Shown: positions 28,228 to 37,577 of the stretch, in pieces
Layout of the letters: each line of letters starts with the position of its first letter
Position numbering within the stretch: the first letter of the stretch is position 1
Source of the DNA: DATMRF01 sp035566435
GTDB lineage: Bacteria; Verrucomicrobiota; Verrucomicrobiia; Limisphaerales; UBA8199
Reading direction: 5' to 3'
NCBI GenBank assembly: GCA_035566435.1
Contig: DATMRF010000117.1
Location: 1-64,000, forward strand
Length of the DNA: 64,000 bases
The notes under the pieces: model-generated
The model's input: only the letters and a program-made list of their open reading frames with translations
Told to the model about the DNA's origin: nothing
Databases searched by the model: none
Program-made: the position numbers and the translations under genes

Positions 28228-30045
28228 TTAGGGGATGGAGAGTGAGTATTGCGTCTGGCCGTAAAGGTTCCCGGGAAATTCACCGATCCAAAGCTGCCCA
28301 TCGAGGGTGACTGCGGAATATACGGAGCCGGTTCCGGTTTCGTTACCGAACGCGATCGAATGCTTCGTTCCGTTCTGAAGCTCGAGCGTGATTTCGTAAG
28401 GTTTGTCACCAAACCCATAGGCGGTGCGGTTCGTTTCCCCCCGGGCGGTCCAGTGCAGAACCGAGACCTGCGCCAGGCCACGAACGGTCTCCTCGACTGC
28501 CAGATCTTCGATGTTCCCGGCCGAGCCGGCAGCCAAGGACCACTGATGCGGCCCGTTATGGACGAGCTGCCGCACCTTGTCCTGTTGATGAATCGTGATG
28601 CGGGCGACGTCCGCCGCAGACAGATCCCATAGCTTGCGCTCGCGCAACTGCCAACCGTTTGTGGGGAGTCGGGCGAAATCGTTGGTGCTTACCGCATAAA
28701 CGGAAGTTTCATCCGTCCGCCGCGCAAACGCCCGGTCCGGCTGGTTTGTTACGCACCCGAAATCGAGTTCGGCGATAACGACGTTTGTGAGGGCGCCCGA
28801 GGAGTTGGTGCCCGGCGCCTGCAACGTATATTTCCGCATCGGCGGCGCCAAACCGAAGTCGGGCAATTCCGGAGGGTTGACGACATCTTTGACGAATTGA
28901 CGAATTTGAGCGTTCGTGAGGACGGACAGGAAACCCGCGACCAGGCCGGCATCGCCAGGCAGGCCCTCCGGCTGAATGCGCCAGGCGCCGTTCGTTTCCC
29001 ACTGCAATGAAAACGGCTCGAGCGCGCGCGCGGTGATCAGCCGGACAGGCTCGGTCAGGGTGAGCAGGTGCGGATCGCGAAAGTCGTTGACGGATTCGCG
29101 CTGCCAGGGCGCCAAGAGGTCCTTGGAAACTGTAACGACCGTGTTCTGCCCGGGACGCCGGGCATACACTGCGCCGGCATCGTTAGTCGGGCTTTTGCCG
29201 AACTGCAGCGCCGCCACGGTGTTGGTTCCCTGGGCCAGCGCCAATTCGAGAGCGGGGGGCGCCAGGCCGAAGGACTCGAGGTCGGGCTTCGGGTCGTCGG
29301 TGATGAATTTCCTGACGCGCAGGTCGTGCAAGTTTTGCAGGCAGGTTTCAATGTGCGAATTATCCGCCCGCGCCGGGAACGGCCAGACCATGCGAAATAA
29401 CCGATTGGTGGCGTCGAGTTGGAGCACCAGGACCAATGCCTTGGTGTTATTGGTCACGGCCAGGCGATCGAAGCTCAGCTCGCGCAGGTCGATCAGTGTG
29501 ATATCGCGCCAATCGGCGGCGGCGGCCGGGACGAGTTTCAGGAAATCGGCATTGATAACATAAGCCCCCTCCACGCCGACCACCTGCAGGAAGACTTGGT
29601 CGCCAGGGGCGGTTTTGACGCCGATGTTCAGGTGAACAAGGTCGCCGCCCTGGTGCACGGTGAGCGAGGCCTGCGGAGAGGCGAACCCGTAATCTTCGTC
29701 CGCTTTCGGCCGGGTCCGTATCTCGGAGGGGGTGATATAGGCGTCGGGAGTAAGTTGAGCCAGCGCGCTGAGCAGGCTTTCGATCTTCTCCGAGTAGGCG
29801 GGATAGAGCATCTTCTCGCTCAACTTCAACAGCCAGGTATCGTTGGTGCGTTCGGCCCGGATTTCGAGCTGGACGGGTCCCCCCGGCCGCACCTGCACGG
29901 AAGTGACGGCGGCCGGGTTGAACTTGGGCAGGATCCTGCCGGGCCCGGCGGATGGCGGGCGCGGAGGGAATCGTTGAACCAAATAAATGAGCGCGAACAG
30001 GCAGGCGGCCACGCAAATCCAAACCCAGGTTTTCTTTGCGTTCAT
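28228..30045 (-). CDS. DUF4340 domain protein
   Basis: 605 residues with an N-terminal membrane anchor (KKTWVWICVAACLFALIYLV) and repeated DUF4340-type beta domains (for example VTSVQVRPGGPVQLEIRAER, KLLQLTP-like LLSALAQLTPDAYI, VARITIHQQDKVRQLVHNGP). DUF4340 proteins typically follow GldG-like genes in ABC export loci, as here (100 bases after the GldG-like stop). The role is unknown; an extracytoplasmic partner of the transporter is a fair inference. Confidence 0.88.
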   Translation of the reverse strand: MNAKKTWVWICVAACLFALIYLVQRFPPRPPSAGPGRILPKFNPAAVTSVQVRPGGPVQLEIRAERTNDTWLLKLSEKMLYPAYSEKIESLLSALAQLTPDAYITPSEIRTRPKADEDYGFASPQASLTVHQGGDLVHLNIGVKTAPGDQVFLQVVGVEGAYVINADFLKLVPAAAADWRDITLIDLRELSFDRLAVTNNTKALVLVLQLDATNRLFRMVWPFPARADNSHIETCLQNLHDLRVRKFITDDPKPDLESFGLAPPALELALAQGTNTVAALQFGKSPTNDAGAVYARRPGQNTVVTVSKDLLAPWQRESVNDFRDPHLLTLTEPVRLITARALEPFSLQWETNGAWRIQPEGLPGDAGLVAGFLSVLTNAQIRQFVKDVVNPPELPDFGLAPPMRKYTLQAPGTNSSGALTNVVIAELDFGCVTNQPDRAFARRTDETSVYAVSTNDFARLPTNGWQLRERKLWDLSAADVARITIHQQDKVRQLVHNGPHQWSLAAGSAGNIEDLAVEETVRGLAQVSVLHWTARGETNRTAYGFGDKPYEITLELQNGTKHSIAFGNETGTGSVYSAVTLDGQLWIGEFPGNLYGQTQYSLSIP

Positions 30046-30071
30046 GCCCTCGAAGAGTCCAAGCGCGGAGT

Positions 30072-30089
30072 ATCCCGACGCGCCGGGAT
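30072..30089. repeat. Near-palindrome ATCCCGACGCGCCGGGAT
   Basis: Nearly the same 18-base motif as the palindrome inside the MITE at 1515-1528 (CCCGACGCGTCGGG). It lies in the leader of the DUF4340 gene and may be a REP-type unit. Confidence 0.4.
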
Positions 30090-30145
30090 CTCGCGCTGCT
30101 CAAAGGTGGTGAATGCGGAGGGCAGAATTGGCAGTTCGGCTTTCG

Positions 30146-31627
30146 TCATTTTCGGCGGCGGAGCCAAACGAGGGACCCGACCACCAGAACGACACCAGGC
30201 ATGCCGCCCAGGAGCAGCCACTCCGCGCTTTGGAGTTGGGTCTTCGTCATCGAAAGGCTGTACTGGGTGATCGGCCGGGGGCCGAGGTCCTTGAGCAACT
30301 GCGGACGGTCGAGCAGCCAGTTGACCGCAGCGGCGGCGAAATCGCGGTTGGCGCCGGAGTCGACCTGGTGATTGGCCAGGAAAATGGAGTCGCCCGTAAC
30401 AATAATCCGCGTGGTGGGACGCTCAGTGACGACATCTTTGATCGCGCCTTTTTCGACAGCCACCATCATGGAAAATCTCCTTTCGCCCAAACCCGGATTG
30501 TGGTCCGCGAAGGATTTCGGGCCGGAAAAGGCCAACTCGTCCACCACCGGAGCATCGGCTGATTGCGAACGCGACGGCAGTTTGCCGATGGAGCGAGGCA
30601 GGATGAGATGGAGGGGCAGGGATTGCAAGGCATTCACCACGGGGTGTTTGCTGAAGCTGTAAACCTTCATGTCCATCAGGTTCGCCTGGGTGAAGTTCTC
30701 AGGATCCTTGATGACATTGGTGCCGACGTTCACGCCCCACTTGGCCAGGACCGCCTCCAGGCCGGTCGGTTTTTCGATCGACCGGAAATTGAACAGCACC
30801 ATCAGCCGCTTGCCCTGGTTGAGGTATTGGTCAATTCTTTCGAGCGCCGGGTCCGCAATCCGGTCGGCGGGGCCGGCGATGACCAGCAGATCGCAGTCGG
30901 CCGGTATCGGGTTAGTGCCTAAAAGCGACAGTTTGTGCGGCTCGATATAATTCTCGGCGAGCGTCCAGGCGAACTTCAGGTATCCGAACGTGTCTTCATC
31001 GCTGTCGATCGGGTTCTCGCCTTCGTCTTCGAGAAAATAAGCCTTGAATGGTTTCGGGCTGGTCACGGCCATGAGCGCCGCGGTAAACGCGCGTTCGCCC
31101 TCAAAGGCAACCGGCTTCTTGCGAAATTTGGTGTCCCGTTCGTTCGGCAGCTGCTCGATGATGTACTTGGCGAGGGCATTACCCTCCACGATCTTAACCT
31201 TGCCCCCGCAATCGAAGATGATGAAGTTCTTCGCGTTCGGCGCCCCGAGCGAATGGTATTTTTCCTTCAGTTGGAGGGCTGCGCCGGCGTCACGGAGGTA
31301 ATCCACGGTGCTGAACTGGAGGTTGCGATTGGCCAGCCGGTACTCCTTCAGGATATCACTCACCATAGTGTACATCGGGTCGTCCTTATCATAGTAGATG
31401 ATGACATTGACCTTGTTGGTCAACGACTCGAGGAGGCTCACGGTCCGAGGCGAAAGGGGGATTCGGCCGAAGGCGCTGAGGTGAAAGCGCAAAAAGTAAT
31501 CCCGGCTGAGATAATTAACCATTACCACCACCGACAGGACCACCAGGGTCAACACCACCACGTTAAGACCAATGCCCCATCGGCGATAGGGGGAGAAGCT
31601 GGGTTTCGATGGAGTCGGCCCGGCCAT
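30146..31627 (-). CDS. GldG-like ABC transporter auxiliary protein
   Basis: 493 residues. One transmembrane helix near the N-terminus (about 19-41, GLNVVVLTLVVLSVVVMVNY) and one near the C-terminus (WLLLGGMPGVVLVVGSLVWL) bracket a GldG-type periplasmic domain (VNVIIYYDKDDPMYTMVSDI, KAYFLEDEGENPIDSDEDTF, DLLVIAGPADRIADPALERI, RIIVTGDSIFLANHQVDSGA). It starts one base after the permease stop. In Bacteroidetes GldA/F/G support gliding, but this trio is widespread in non-gliding bacteria, so gliding is not implied. Confidence 0.9.
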   Translation of the reverse strand: MAGPTPSKPSFSPYRRWGIGLNVVVLTLVVLSVVVMVNYLSRDYFLRFHLSAFGRIPLSPRTVSLLESLTNKVNVIIYYDKDDPMYTMVSDILKEYRLANRNLQFSTVDYLRDAGAALQLKEKYHSLGAPNAKNFIIFDCGGKVKIVEGNALAKYIIEQLPNERDTKFRKKPVAFEGERAFTAALMAVTSPKPFKAYFLEDEGENPIDSDEDTFGYLKFAWTLAENYIEPHKLSLLGTNPIPADCDLLVIAGPADRIADPALERIDQYLNQGKRLMVLFNFRSIEKPTGLEAVLAKWGVNVGTNVIKDPENFTQANLMDMKVYSFSKHPVVNALQSLPLHLILPRSIGKLPSRSQSADAPVVDELAFSGPKSFADHNPGLGERRFSMMVAVEKGAIKDVVTERPTTRIIVTGDSIFLANHQVDSGANRDFAAAAVNWLLDRPQLLKDLGPRPITQYSLSMTKTQLQSAEWLLLGGMPGVVLVVGSLVWLRRRK

Positions 31628-31628
31628 G

Positions 31629-32381
31629 TTATTTCCAGCGGCGACTCTCGACGACGCGCAACGTCATGAACAGGAACAGGAGGGTCAGGGACAGGTAGAG
31701 AATCACAGCGCGAGTATCGACCACCCCGCGGGCGAAATCATGCATTTGCTCGAAAAATGAGAGTGCTGCTAGGACCTCGGTTTGCCAGGTGGTGTACGCC
31801 GGGACGTGGGTCGCGAGGACACCAACCAGGAACAGGCAAACGCCGAATGCCAGGCTGATCATCGCGGCGGTGACCTGGCTACGAGTGAGAGATGAGGCGA
31901 GGCAGCCCCAGGAAATGAACACGCAACCCAACAAAATGATCCCAAGAAAGGTGCTGGCCACGACGCCGGCGTTCAGCGCGGCCGGGGCATTGGCATAATA
32001 ACGGACGACGGACAGGCAGCCGAGCAACGGGAGCCAGGTTACGATGTAAAGGATCAGCCCGGCGCTGAACTTCGCCAGCACGACCTGCAGCTCGCTGACC
32101 GGGGTGGTCATGAGCGTCTCGAAAGTGCCTGAAAACTTCTCCAGGGCGAACAGCCGCATCGTCAGCACCGGGGCCGAGAGAACCAGGATCAGCCAGAAGA
32201 ACTGCGTGACAAAAAACAGCTCGGTGATGGGCATGGGGGTCGGCTGCTGCTGCAAGTTCACCAACAGATCAACGAAGCTCCATCCCAATAAAAGCGTCAC
32301 AGCCGCCAGAACCACGTAACCGGTCATCGAAAGGAAATAGCCCGCGAGCTCCCGGCGCGTAAGGGTCAGATAGGCCTGCAT
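31629..32381 (-). CDS. ABC-2 type permease (GldF-like)
   Basis: 250 residues with six hydrophobic segments: GYVVLAAVTLLLGWSFVDLL, FWLILVLSAPVLTMRLFALE (including the conserved MRLFALEKFSGTFETLMTTP loop), LILYIVTWLPLLGCL, VVASTFLGIILLGCVFISWG, MISLAFGVCLFLVGVLATHV and a final helix. It is the membrane channel of the ABC exporter. Its ATG overlaps the ATPase stop by one base (TGATG), so the two are coupled. Confidence 0.92.
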   Translation of the reverse strand: MQAYLTLTRRELAGYFLSMTGYVVLAAVTLLLGWSFVDLLVNLQQQPTPMPITELFFVTQFFWLILVLSAPVLTMRLFALEKFSGTFETLMTTPVSELQVVLAKFSAGLILYIVTWLPLLGCLSVVRYYANAPAALNAGVVASTFLGIILLGCVFISWGCLASSLTRSQVTAAMISLAFGVCLFLVGVLATHVPAYTTWQTEVLAALSFFEQMHDFARGVVDTRAVILYLSLTLLFLFMTLRVVESRRWK

Positions 32382-33343
32382 CAGCCTTCCTCCTCTTCTT
32401 CGGGGCGCGTGACCCGGACGTAAATATCCTCCAGCGAGTGGCGGTTGCGCGTCAGTTCCCGCAAGGTCCAGCCGCGCTCGCGCGCCAGCGCAAAAATGCG
32501 CGGCCGCAAATCGAGTCCGTTACGGGGCGTCAGCGCGCAGCGGAAATACTCCCCCTCGGCGGCGGAAACGTCGAAATGCTCGATCTCGGGCATCTCGGCC
32601 CAGGATTTTTGCAGCTCGGCCAGCGGCGCAGCGATCTCGGCGAGGACCTGGCTATTGCTGCTCATGAGTTGCTGCAGGTTCTCCGGCGTGTCGGCGGCAA
32701 GTATTTTGCCTTCAAACATGATGACCAAGCGATTGCAGGTCATTTCGGCCTCGGGCAGGATGTGCGTGGAGATGAGGACGGTGTGGGTCTGGGCCAGGCT
32801 CTTGATCAATTGGCGCACGGCGCGGATTTGATTCGGGTCCAGCCCGATCGTCGGCTCATCCAGGATGATCAGCTCCGGTTCATGGACCAGGGCATCGGCC
32901 AGGCCGACGCGCTGCCGGTATCCCTTGGAAAGCTGCCCGATAATGCGGCGCGCCACGTCCGTCAGGCTGCACTGTTCCATTACCGTATCGACCCGTTGGC
33001 GGGAGCGCTTAAGGCCAAGACCCTTGAGGCGGGCGCGAAATTTAAGGTACTCCCGAACGCGCATGTCAGAATGGAGCGGATTATTCTCCGGCATGTAGCC
33101 GATCCGGCGCCGAACCTCGCTGGATTGCGCGAACACATCCAGGCCCGCGACGCGGACGGTGCCCGAGGTCGCCGGCAGGTAACAGGAAAGGATACGCATC
33201 GTGGTGCTCTTGCCGGCCCCGTTCGGGCCGAGCAAGCCGACAATCTCCCCCTGCCTGACCGTAAAAGAAATGTTCGATACCGCCGTGTGGCCCGCGTACC
33301 GCTTGGTCAGGTTGGCAACTTCTATCATCAACTCGTCGCTCAT
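32381..33343 (-). CDS. ABC transporter ATP-binding protein (GldA-like)
   Basis: 320 residues from ATG 33343; an earlier in-frame start at 33397 lacks support. Walker A GLLGPNGAGKSTTMRIL, Q-loop and signature (IGQLSKGYRQRVGLADALVH), Walker B (LIILDEPTIGLDP) and the H-loop (LISTHILPEAE) are complete. A C-terminal domain of about 80 residues follows the ATPase core. First gene of a five-gene minus-strand set that runs to the AsmA-like gene at 25082. Confidence 0.94.
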   Translation of the reverse strand: MSDELMIEVANLTKRYAGHTAVSNISFTVRQGEIVGLLGPNGAGKSTTMRILSCYLPATSGTVRVAGLDVFAQSSEVRRRIGYMPENNPLHSDMRVREYLKFRARLKGLGLKRSRQRVDTVMEQCSLTDVARRIIGQLSKGYRQRVGLADALVHEPELIILDEPTIGLDPNQIRAVRQLIKSLAQTHTVLISTHILPEAEMTCNRLVIMFEGKILAADTPENLQQLMSSNSQVLAEIAAPLAELQKSWAEMPEIEHFDVSAAEGEYFRCALTPRNGLDLRPRIFALARERGWTLRELTRNRHSLEDIYVRVTRPEEEEEG

Positions 33344-33403
33344 GGCTGCAACCCGACCCGCAGTGTAATCATTCCGGCGAGGCCGGGGCCAACACAAAAT
33401 TCC

Positions 33404-34819
33404 CTATCTCACTTCCACATCGACCACGCCTTGCTGAAATTCGACAAAGCTGGCCCCCAGCCGCCGACGTACGATCACGGAAAGATTGACCGTATCGCCA
33501 GTTTTCTTGGCGGCGAGGATTTCGGTTACGGCGCCGAGCTTCGTCGCGTTCCGGCCGTCGATGGCGGCGAGCAAAAAGCCACGCTCCACCTTGGCGCGCC
33601 CCGCCGGTCCGTTCTTTTCGACCTCGTCAATGAAAAGCGCTTCCCCGGCGCGGACGCCCAGCCGCTCCGCAGTTTGAGAGGTGACTTCCAGGAGCGTGAC
33701 GCCGAGTTTTTGCCGGATGACCTCTTCAAAGGGCTCCAGCTGGACGGAGAGTTTTCGCTGCGCGCCGTCGCGGTCGATCAGTAACGCGGCCTTGTGCTCC
33801 GGTGCAGCCGTCAAAAGGCGGTTATAGACGACCAGTCCCGGCGCCCCCTGGCCGTCCACCTGCAGGACCCGATCCCGCTCACGCAGGCCAGCCTTTGCCG
33901 CCGGAGTTCCCGGTTGCACCGAAGCCACCACCAATCCGCCTGCCTCAGACTTCACTTGCGCGCCGAACCAAAGCGAATCGGTCACCTCGGGGGTAAAGAA
34001 CTTCGAAAGTGCGGCTGAAATCTGCTTCACCGGAATGGAGAAACCCACGCCCATGCCGCGTTCGCCATGTTCCTCGCGAAAGACAGCGACGTTCAAACCG
34101 ATCAACTCACCGTGCAGGTTCACCAGCGGTCCACCGCTGTTGCCGGGGTTAATCGCGGCGTCGGTCTGGAGCCAGTCCTCGACGTTCAGCGGCTCGGTCC
34201 CGTTCGAAGGCCGGCGATTCTTCGAACTCAGGATGCCCTTCGTTACCGACCCACCCAATCCATAAGGGTTGCCGAGGGCCAGCACCGTCTCACCCAGCAG
34301 CAGGTCGTCGTCCGGGGCGAACTTGATTGCTTTGAACTTCTCTCCCGGCTTGACTCTGAGCTTTAGCAGCGCGATGTCGGTCGCCTCCGTGGCGACCACC
34401 GGGTCGGCGTCATACTCGCGGCCATCCCAGAGCTTGACTTGGATGCGGCTGGCGCGGCGGACCACGTGGAAATTTGTCAGCACATAGCCTTCGGCGTCGA
34501 TGATGACGCCCGAACCCAGGCTGATCGATTTTTGTTGCCGCACCGGTGTCCGGCCCCACCCATAGAACTGCCGGAGCAGGTCGTCATACCAATCGTGGTA
34601 TTGGATCACCGTCTCGGTGGCGATGTTCACGACGCTCGGCATCACCTTTTCAATCGCCGCTACCGCCGCGTCCCGCCGCACATCCGGTTCCTCGGCAGCC
34701 AACGGACTCACACCGGGCACTTGGCACAAAAACGCCAGCAGCAGCATCATTATTCTCACCGGTGCGGTCCGCCACGAGCGCAGCGCCAGCCAGGGTGCGT
34801 TACAGTCGGTCAATTTCAC
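33404..34819 (-). CDS. HtrA/DegP-like trypsin-type serine protease with PDZ domains
   Basis: 471 residues if the GTG at 34819 is used; a shorter start at GTG 34759 gives a neater signal peptide (RIMMLLLAFLCQVPGVSPLA). Catalytic triad by motif: His118 (LTNFHVV), Asp148 (ATDIALL), Ser228 (PGNSGGPL). Two PDZ-like regions follow (about 285-365 and 370-455). HtrA proteases remove misfolded envelope proteins. It lies 60 bases upstream of the ABC operon on the same strand, so it may help quality control of what that system handles. Confidence 0.92.
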   Translation of the reverse strand: MKLTDCNAPWLALRSWRTAPVRIMMLLLAFLCQVPGVSPLAAEEPDVRRDAAVAAIEKVMPSVVNIATETVIQYHDWYDDLLRQFYGWGRTPVRQQKSISLGSGVIIDAEGYVLTNFHVVRRASRIQVKLWDGREYDADPVVATEATDIALLKLRVKPGEKFKAIKFAPDDDLLLGETVLALGNPYGLGGSVTKGILSSKNRRPSNGTEPLNVEDWLQTDAAINPGNSGGPLVNLHGELIGLNVAVFREEHGERGMGVGFSIPVKQISAALSKFFTPEVTDSLWFGAQVKSEAGGLVVASVQPGTPAAKAGLRERDRVLQVDGQGAPGLVVYNRLLTAAPEHKAALLIDRDGAQRKLSVQLEPFEEVIRQKLGVTLLEVTSQTAERLGVRAGEALFIDEVEKNGPAGRAKVERGFLLAAIDGRNATKLGAVTEILAAKKTGDTVNLSVIVRRRLGASFVEFQQGVVDVEVR

Positions 34820-34920
34820 AAAGATTCAACAATCCAACCCGGCATTCGATGCGTCCCATCTCCACATCATCGGCCACTAACTCTATCTGCACATCCACAA
34901 TCTGTCTCACGCACCAATTC

Positions 34921-34949
34921 CTGACTACTGATTACCGATTTCCAATCAC
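34921..34949 (+). repeat. Heptad words TGATTAC
   Basis: TGACTAC, TGATTAC, CGATTTC and CAATCAC succeed each other with a period of seven in the gap between the protease and the DUF2851 gene. Confidence 0.45.
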
Positions 34950-35052
34950 CCGCCGCCAATCCTCATTCTAATCCAACCCATCCAACTCTCTCAACAAGCC
35001 TGTTGCTGCAAAGCTTGACTTTGCGCCGACGACCGCGCAAAAGCAATGGCCA

Positions 35053-36501
35053 GTGTTTGCGCTTCCCGACAACTTTTACGCCCAGGGCCGTGTCCGCTGC
35101 GGCGTGGCCCCGGTGCTGCGCGAGGACGATGATTCCCCGCCCGAGCGCCTGCTGCAAGCGATCTGGCAGCACCAGCGACTGCTGCGCGACCAGCTCAGAA
35201 CCTTGGACGGCCAATCGGTGCGAATTCTTCACCCGGGCTTCCGCAACTTCGAGGGCGGACCGGATTTCCGGAGCGCGGTCATCCAGGTCGGCGACGAGCC
35301 GGCGCGGACCGGTGATGTGGAGGTGGACTTGCGTTCGAGCGGCTGGCGCGCGCACGGCCACGATCGCAACCCGGCTTTTCGGAACGTGCTGCTGCACGTG
35401 CTGTGGGAAAGCGAGCGCCCGGCGACCGGCGCGCCACCGGTACTGTTGCTGCGCCAGGTGCTGGATGCGCCGCTTGGCGAGCTGAGTTTGTGGCTGGGTG
35501 GTGAGGCCGCGCAGGCTTTGCCCGAGGAACAGCGTGGTCAGTGTTGCGCTCCGTTGCGTGGGCTGACGTCTGAGCAGGTGCTCGAACTTCTCCGCCAGGC
35601 CGCGCACGTGCGCTTGCGGAGCAAAGCCGCCCAGTTCCAGGCCCGCGCCCGGCAGGTCGGCTGGGACCAGGCGTTGTGGGAGGGTTTGTTTCGCGCGCTT
35701 GGGTATAAACACAATATCTGGCCGATGCAGCGCCTGGCGGAATTGCGGCCGCTTTGGTCAGCCGCTGCGAGTGGAGCGCTCACCGTCCAGGCTCGGCTGC
35801 TGGGGCTGAGCGGCCTCCTGCCGGCCGACGTGCTCCGCGCACGAGCGGGAACCGATGGTTACCTCCGCCGAGTCTGGGACCTGTGGTGGCGCGAGCGGGA
35901 CGCGTTTTCGGAAGGCATCCTGCCGCACGCGGTTTGGCACCTGCACGGCCTGCGACCGGCCAATCATCCGCAACGGCGCCTGGCGCTCGCCGCCGGATGG
36001 TCCGTGAACGGCGACATCGCTGCAAACCTCGAACGCTGGTGCGCGCGAGAACTGGCCGACGATCACCTGGCCAGCTCCCTGCTGGAAACACTTCAGGCCG
36101 GGCGCGACGATTTCTGGTCGTGGCATTGGACGTTGCGCTCGCGACCGTTGAAGAAAGAGCAGCCGCTGATTGGCGCAAGGCGGGTGACGGACCTGGCGGT
36201 GAATACGGGCCTGCCCTGGCTTTGGAGCCGGGCGCTGGAGGGCAGGAACGTTGCGGTTCAGCACCGACTCGAAGACCGCTACTTCAAATGGCCCGCGGCC
36301 GAGGATAACTCAGTGCTGCGGTTGGCCCGGCAGCGACTGTTGGGGGGTGCCCACCGCCGCGCGTTGCCGAGCGCCGCCGCTCAGCAAGGTTTGATTCAAA
36401 TCGTGCGGGATTTTTGCGACCACTCGAATGCCATTTGCGAGAACTGCAAAATGCCGGAACTCGTGCGCGGGTTGGGGCACGGGGGCGGCTCTACCGTTTA
36501 A
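35053..36501 (+). CDS. DUF2851 family protein
   Basis: 482 residues, GTG start; no in-frame ATG lies between it and the upstream stop at 34969. DUF2851 landmarks are LLQAIWQHQRLLRDQLRTLD, GFRNFEGGPDFRSAVIQVGD, GDVEVDLRSSGWRAHGHDRN, NVLLHVLWESE and the C-terminal CENCKMPELV. The HGHDRNPAFRNVLLHV pattern resembles a metal-binding nuclease-like core. Function unknown. The frame stops ten bases after the infC stop on the other strand; the two genes converge with a small overlap. Confidence 0.85.
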   Translation: MFALPDNFYAQGRVRCGVAPVLREDDDSPPERLLQAIWQHQRLLRDQLRTLDGQSVRILHPGFRNFEGGPDFRSAVIQVGDEPARTGDVEVDLRSSGWRAHGHDRNPAFRNVLLHVLWESERPATGAPPVLLLRQVLDAPLGELSLWLGGEAAQALPEEQRGQCCAPLRGLTSEQVLELLRQAAHVRLRSKAAQFQARARQVGWDQALWEGLFRALGYKHNIWPMQRLAELRPLWSAAASGALTVQARLLGLSGLLPADVLRARAGTDGYLRRVWDLWWRERDAFSEGILPHAVWHLHGLRPANHPQRRLALAAGWSVNGDIAANLERWCARELADDHLASSLLETLQAGRDDFWSWHWTLRSRPLKKEQPLIGARRVTDLAVNTGLPWLWSRALEGRNVAVQHRLEDRYFKWPAAEDNSVLRLARQRLLGGAHRRALPSAAAQQGLIQIVRDFCDHSNAICENCKMPELVRGLGHGGGSTV

Positions 36502-37225
36502 TCTCCAACTGGGCGAAGGGATTGTTGGCGAAGCTTCCGGTCCGGGACACTTCCGGCCGGGTATCGCGCTCGACGGGAACAGGGGCAGGTTGATGATTAT
36601 CCTCCGCACGCGGGGGTGGATCGGGAGGATGCACCAAGGCGCCGCCTTCGGCCTGGTGCGGATGCCGGGGACGCTTGTTGCGCGGAAGCGGGCTGATCAT
36701 CACGTTGATCGCGCGGCCGTTTAGCTTCGGAGCAAAATCCGGGTGGCCGTACGCCGCGATGTCGGCGAGGAATTTCTCGAGAACCTGGAAACCGACCTCG
36801 GTGTGCTGCATCTCGCGTCCGCGGAATTTGAGCGTGACCTTCACCTTCATGTCTTCGCACAGAAAATCGACCGCGTGGCCAGTTTTGACGCCGAGATCGT
36901 GAGGGTCAATTTTCGGGCTGAGCTGGACCTCTTTGACCTTGGTCGCGTGTTGGTGCTTTCTGGATTCCTTGTCACGCTTGGCCTGTTCGTAGCGATACTT
37001 GCCGTAATCGACCAGGCGGCAAACAGGCGGCGTTGCGTTGGGAGCGATTTCGACCAGGTCAACGCCGTTGGCGCGGGCCATGGTCAACGCGTCACCGAGC
37101 GACAGCACGCCGAGTTGTTTGCCGTCGCTGCCAATGACTCGGACTTCGCGGGCACGAATTTTCCCGTTAACCCTGACGAACGGAGCGGACGGAGAAGAGG
37201 AACGTGAAGGAAAAGGGCGACTCAA
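36491..37225 (-). CDS. infC: Translation initiation factor IF-3
   Basis: 244 residues from a TTG start (GAGG five bases upstream). Both IF-3 domains are complete: VRVNGKIRAREVRVIGSDGK and GVLSLGDALTMARANGVDLV (N-domain), VCRLVDYGKYRYEQAKRDKE linker, KVKEVQLSPKIDPHDLGVKT and MKVKVTLKFRGREMQHTEVG (C-domain). About 65 extra residues rich in Pro, Arg and His follow the normal end (PLPRNKRPRHPHQ onwards). IF-3 binds the 30S subunit and proofreads start-codon selection. Non-AUG starts are usual for infC and serve autoregulation. Confidence 0.95.
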   Translation of the reverse strand: MSRPFPSRSSSPSAPFVRVNGKIRAREVRVIGSDGKQLGVLSLGDALTMARANGVDLVEIAPNATPPVCRLVDYGKYRYEQAKRDKESRKHQHATKVKEVQLSPKIDPHDLGVKTGHAVDFLCEDMKVKVTLKFRGREMQHTEVGFQVLEKFLADIAAYGHPDFAPKLNGRAINVMISPLPRNKRPRHPHQAEGGALVHPPDPPPRAEDNHQPAPVPVERDTRPEVSRTGSFANNPFAQLEIKR

Positions 37226-37308
37226 GACACCCTCGTCGGTTGAATCTTATTCATGCACTGTAATTCACACGCATAATGGCTCTACGGCCTTTAAGACTAA
37301 CAAGCGAG

Positions 37309-37337
37309 AATTAAGCACGGGCAGCCGGCGTTTTCAA
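37309..37337 (-). promoter_or_regulatory. Possible infC promoter
   Basis: On the minus strand TTGAAA (37337-37332) and TTAATT (37314-37309) are 17 bases apart, about 85 bases before the infC start. The stretch 37226-37577 holds no gene that I recognise; it may contain the infC leader. Confidence 0.35.
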
Positions 37338-37577
37338 GCGAATTATTGTGACAACCAGTATTCGCTCCGACACAGAAGGACCTACGGCCAAACGCGCGTC
37401 CGGGACAAGGTCCATTTGCTCGGAGGCAAGCCGGCGGGAGCCAAGCTGTTTTAACGCTAAAGCGGAGACCAGAGACACCGCTTGCCACCCGAAGTCAGCT
37501 TCAAGGCGACGCATGCAGCTTCTTTGTCTGCAATGTGTTGCATACCCAAGAAGACTCCCAGGCCGTCTGTTGGGGAG

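Noticed and set aside
30146..33343. Gliding motility machinery
   Set aside because: GldA/F/G-like genes alone do not imply gliding; gldB, gldK-N and spr genes are absent from the window.
32438..33784. 448-residue open frame on the plus strand
   Set aside because: Antisense to the ABC ATPase and protease genes; no recognisable domain.
37226..37577. Structured RNA (tmRNA, 6S or similar) between recA and infC
   Set aside because: No match to tmRNA ends or tag, and no long conserved stem could be found by eye; a covariance-model search would be needed.
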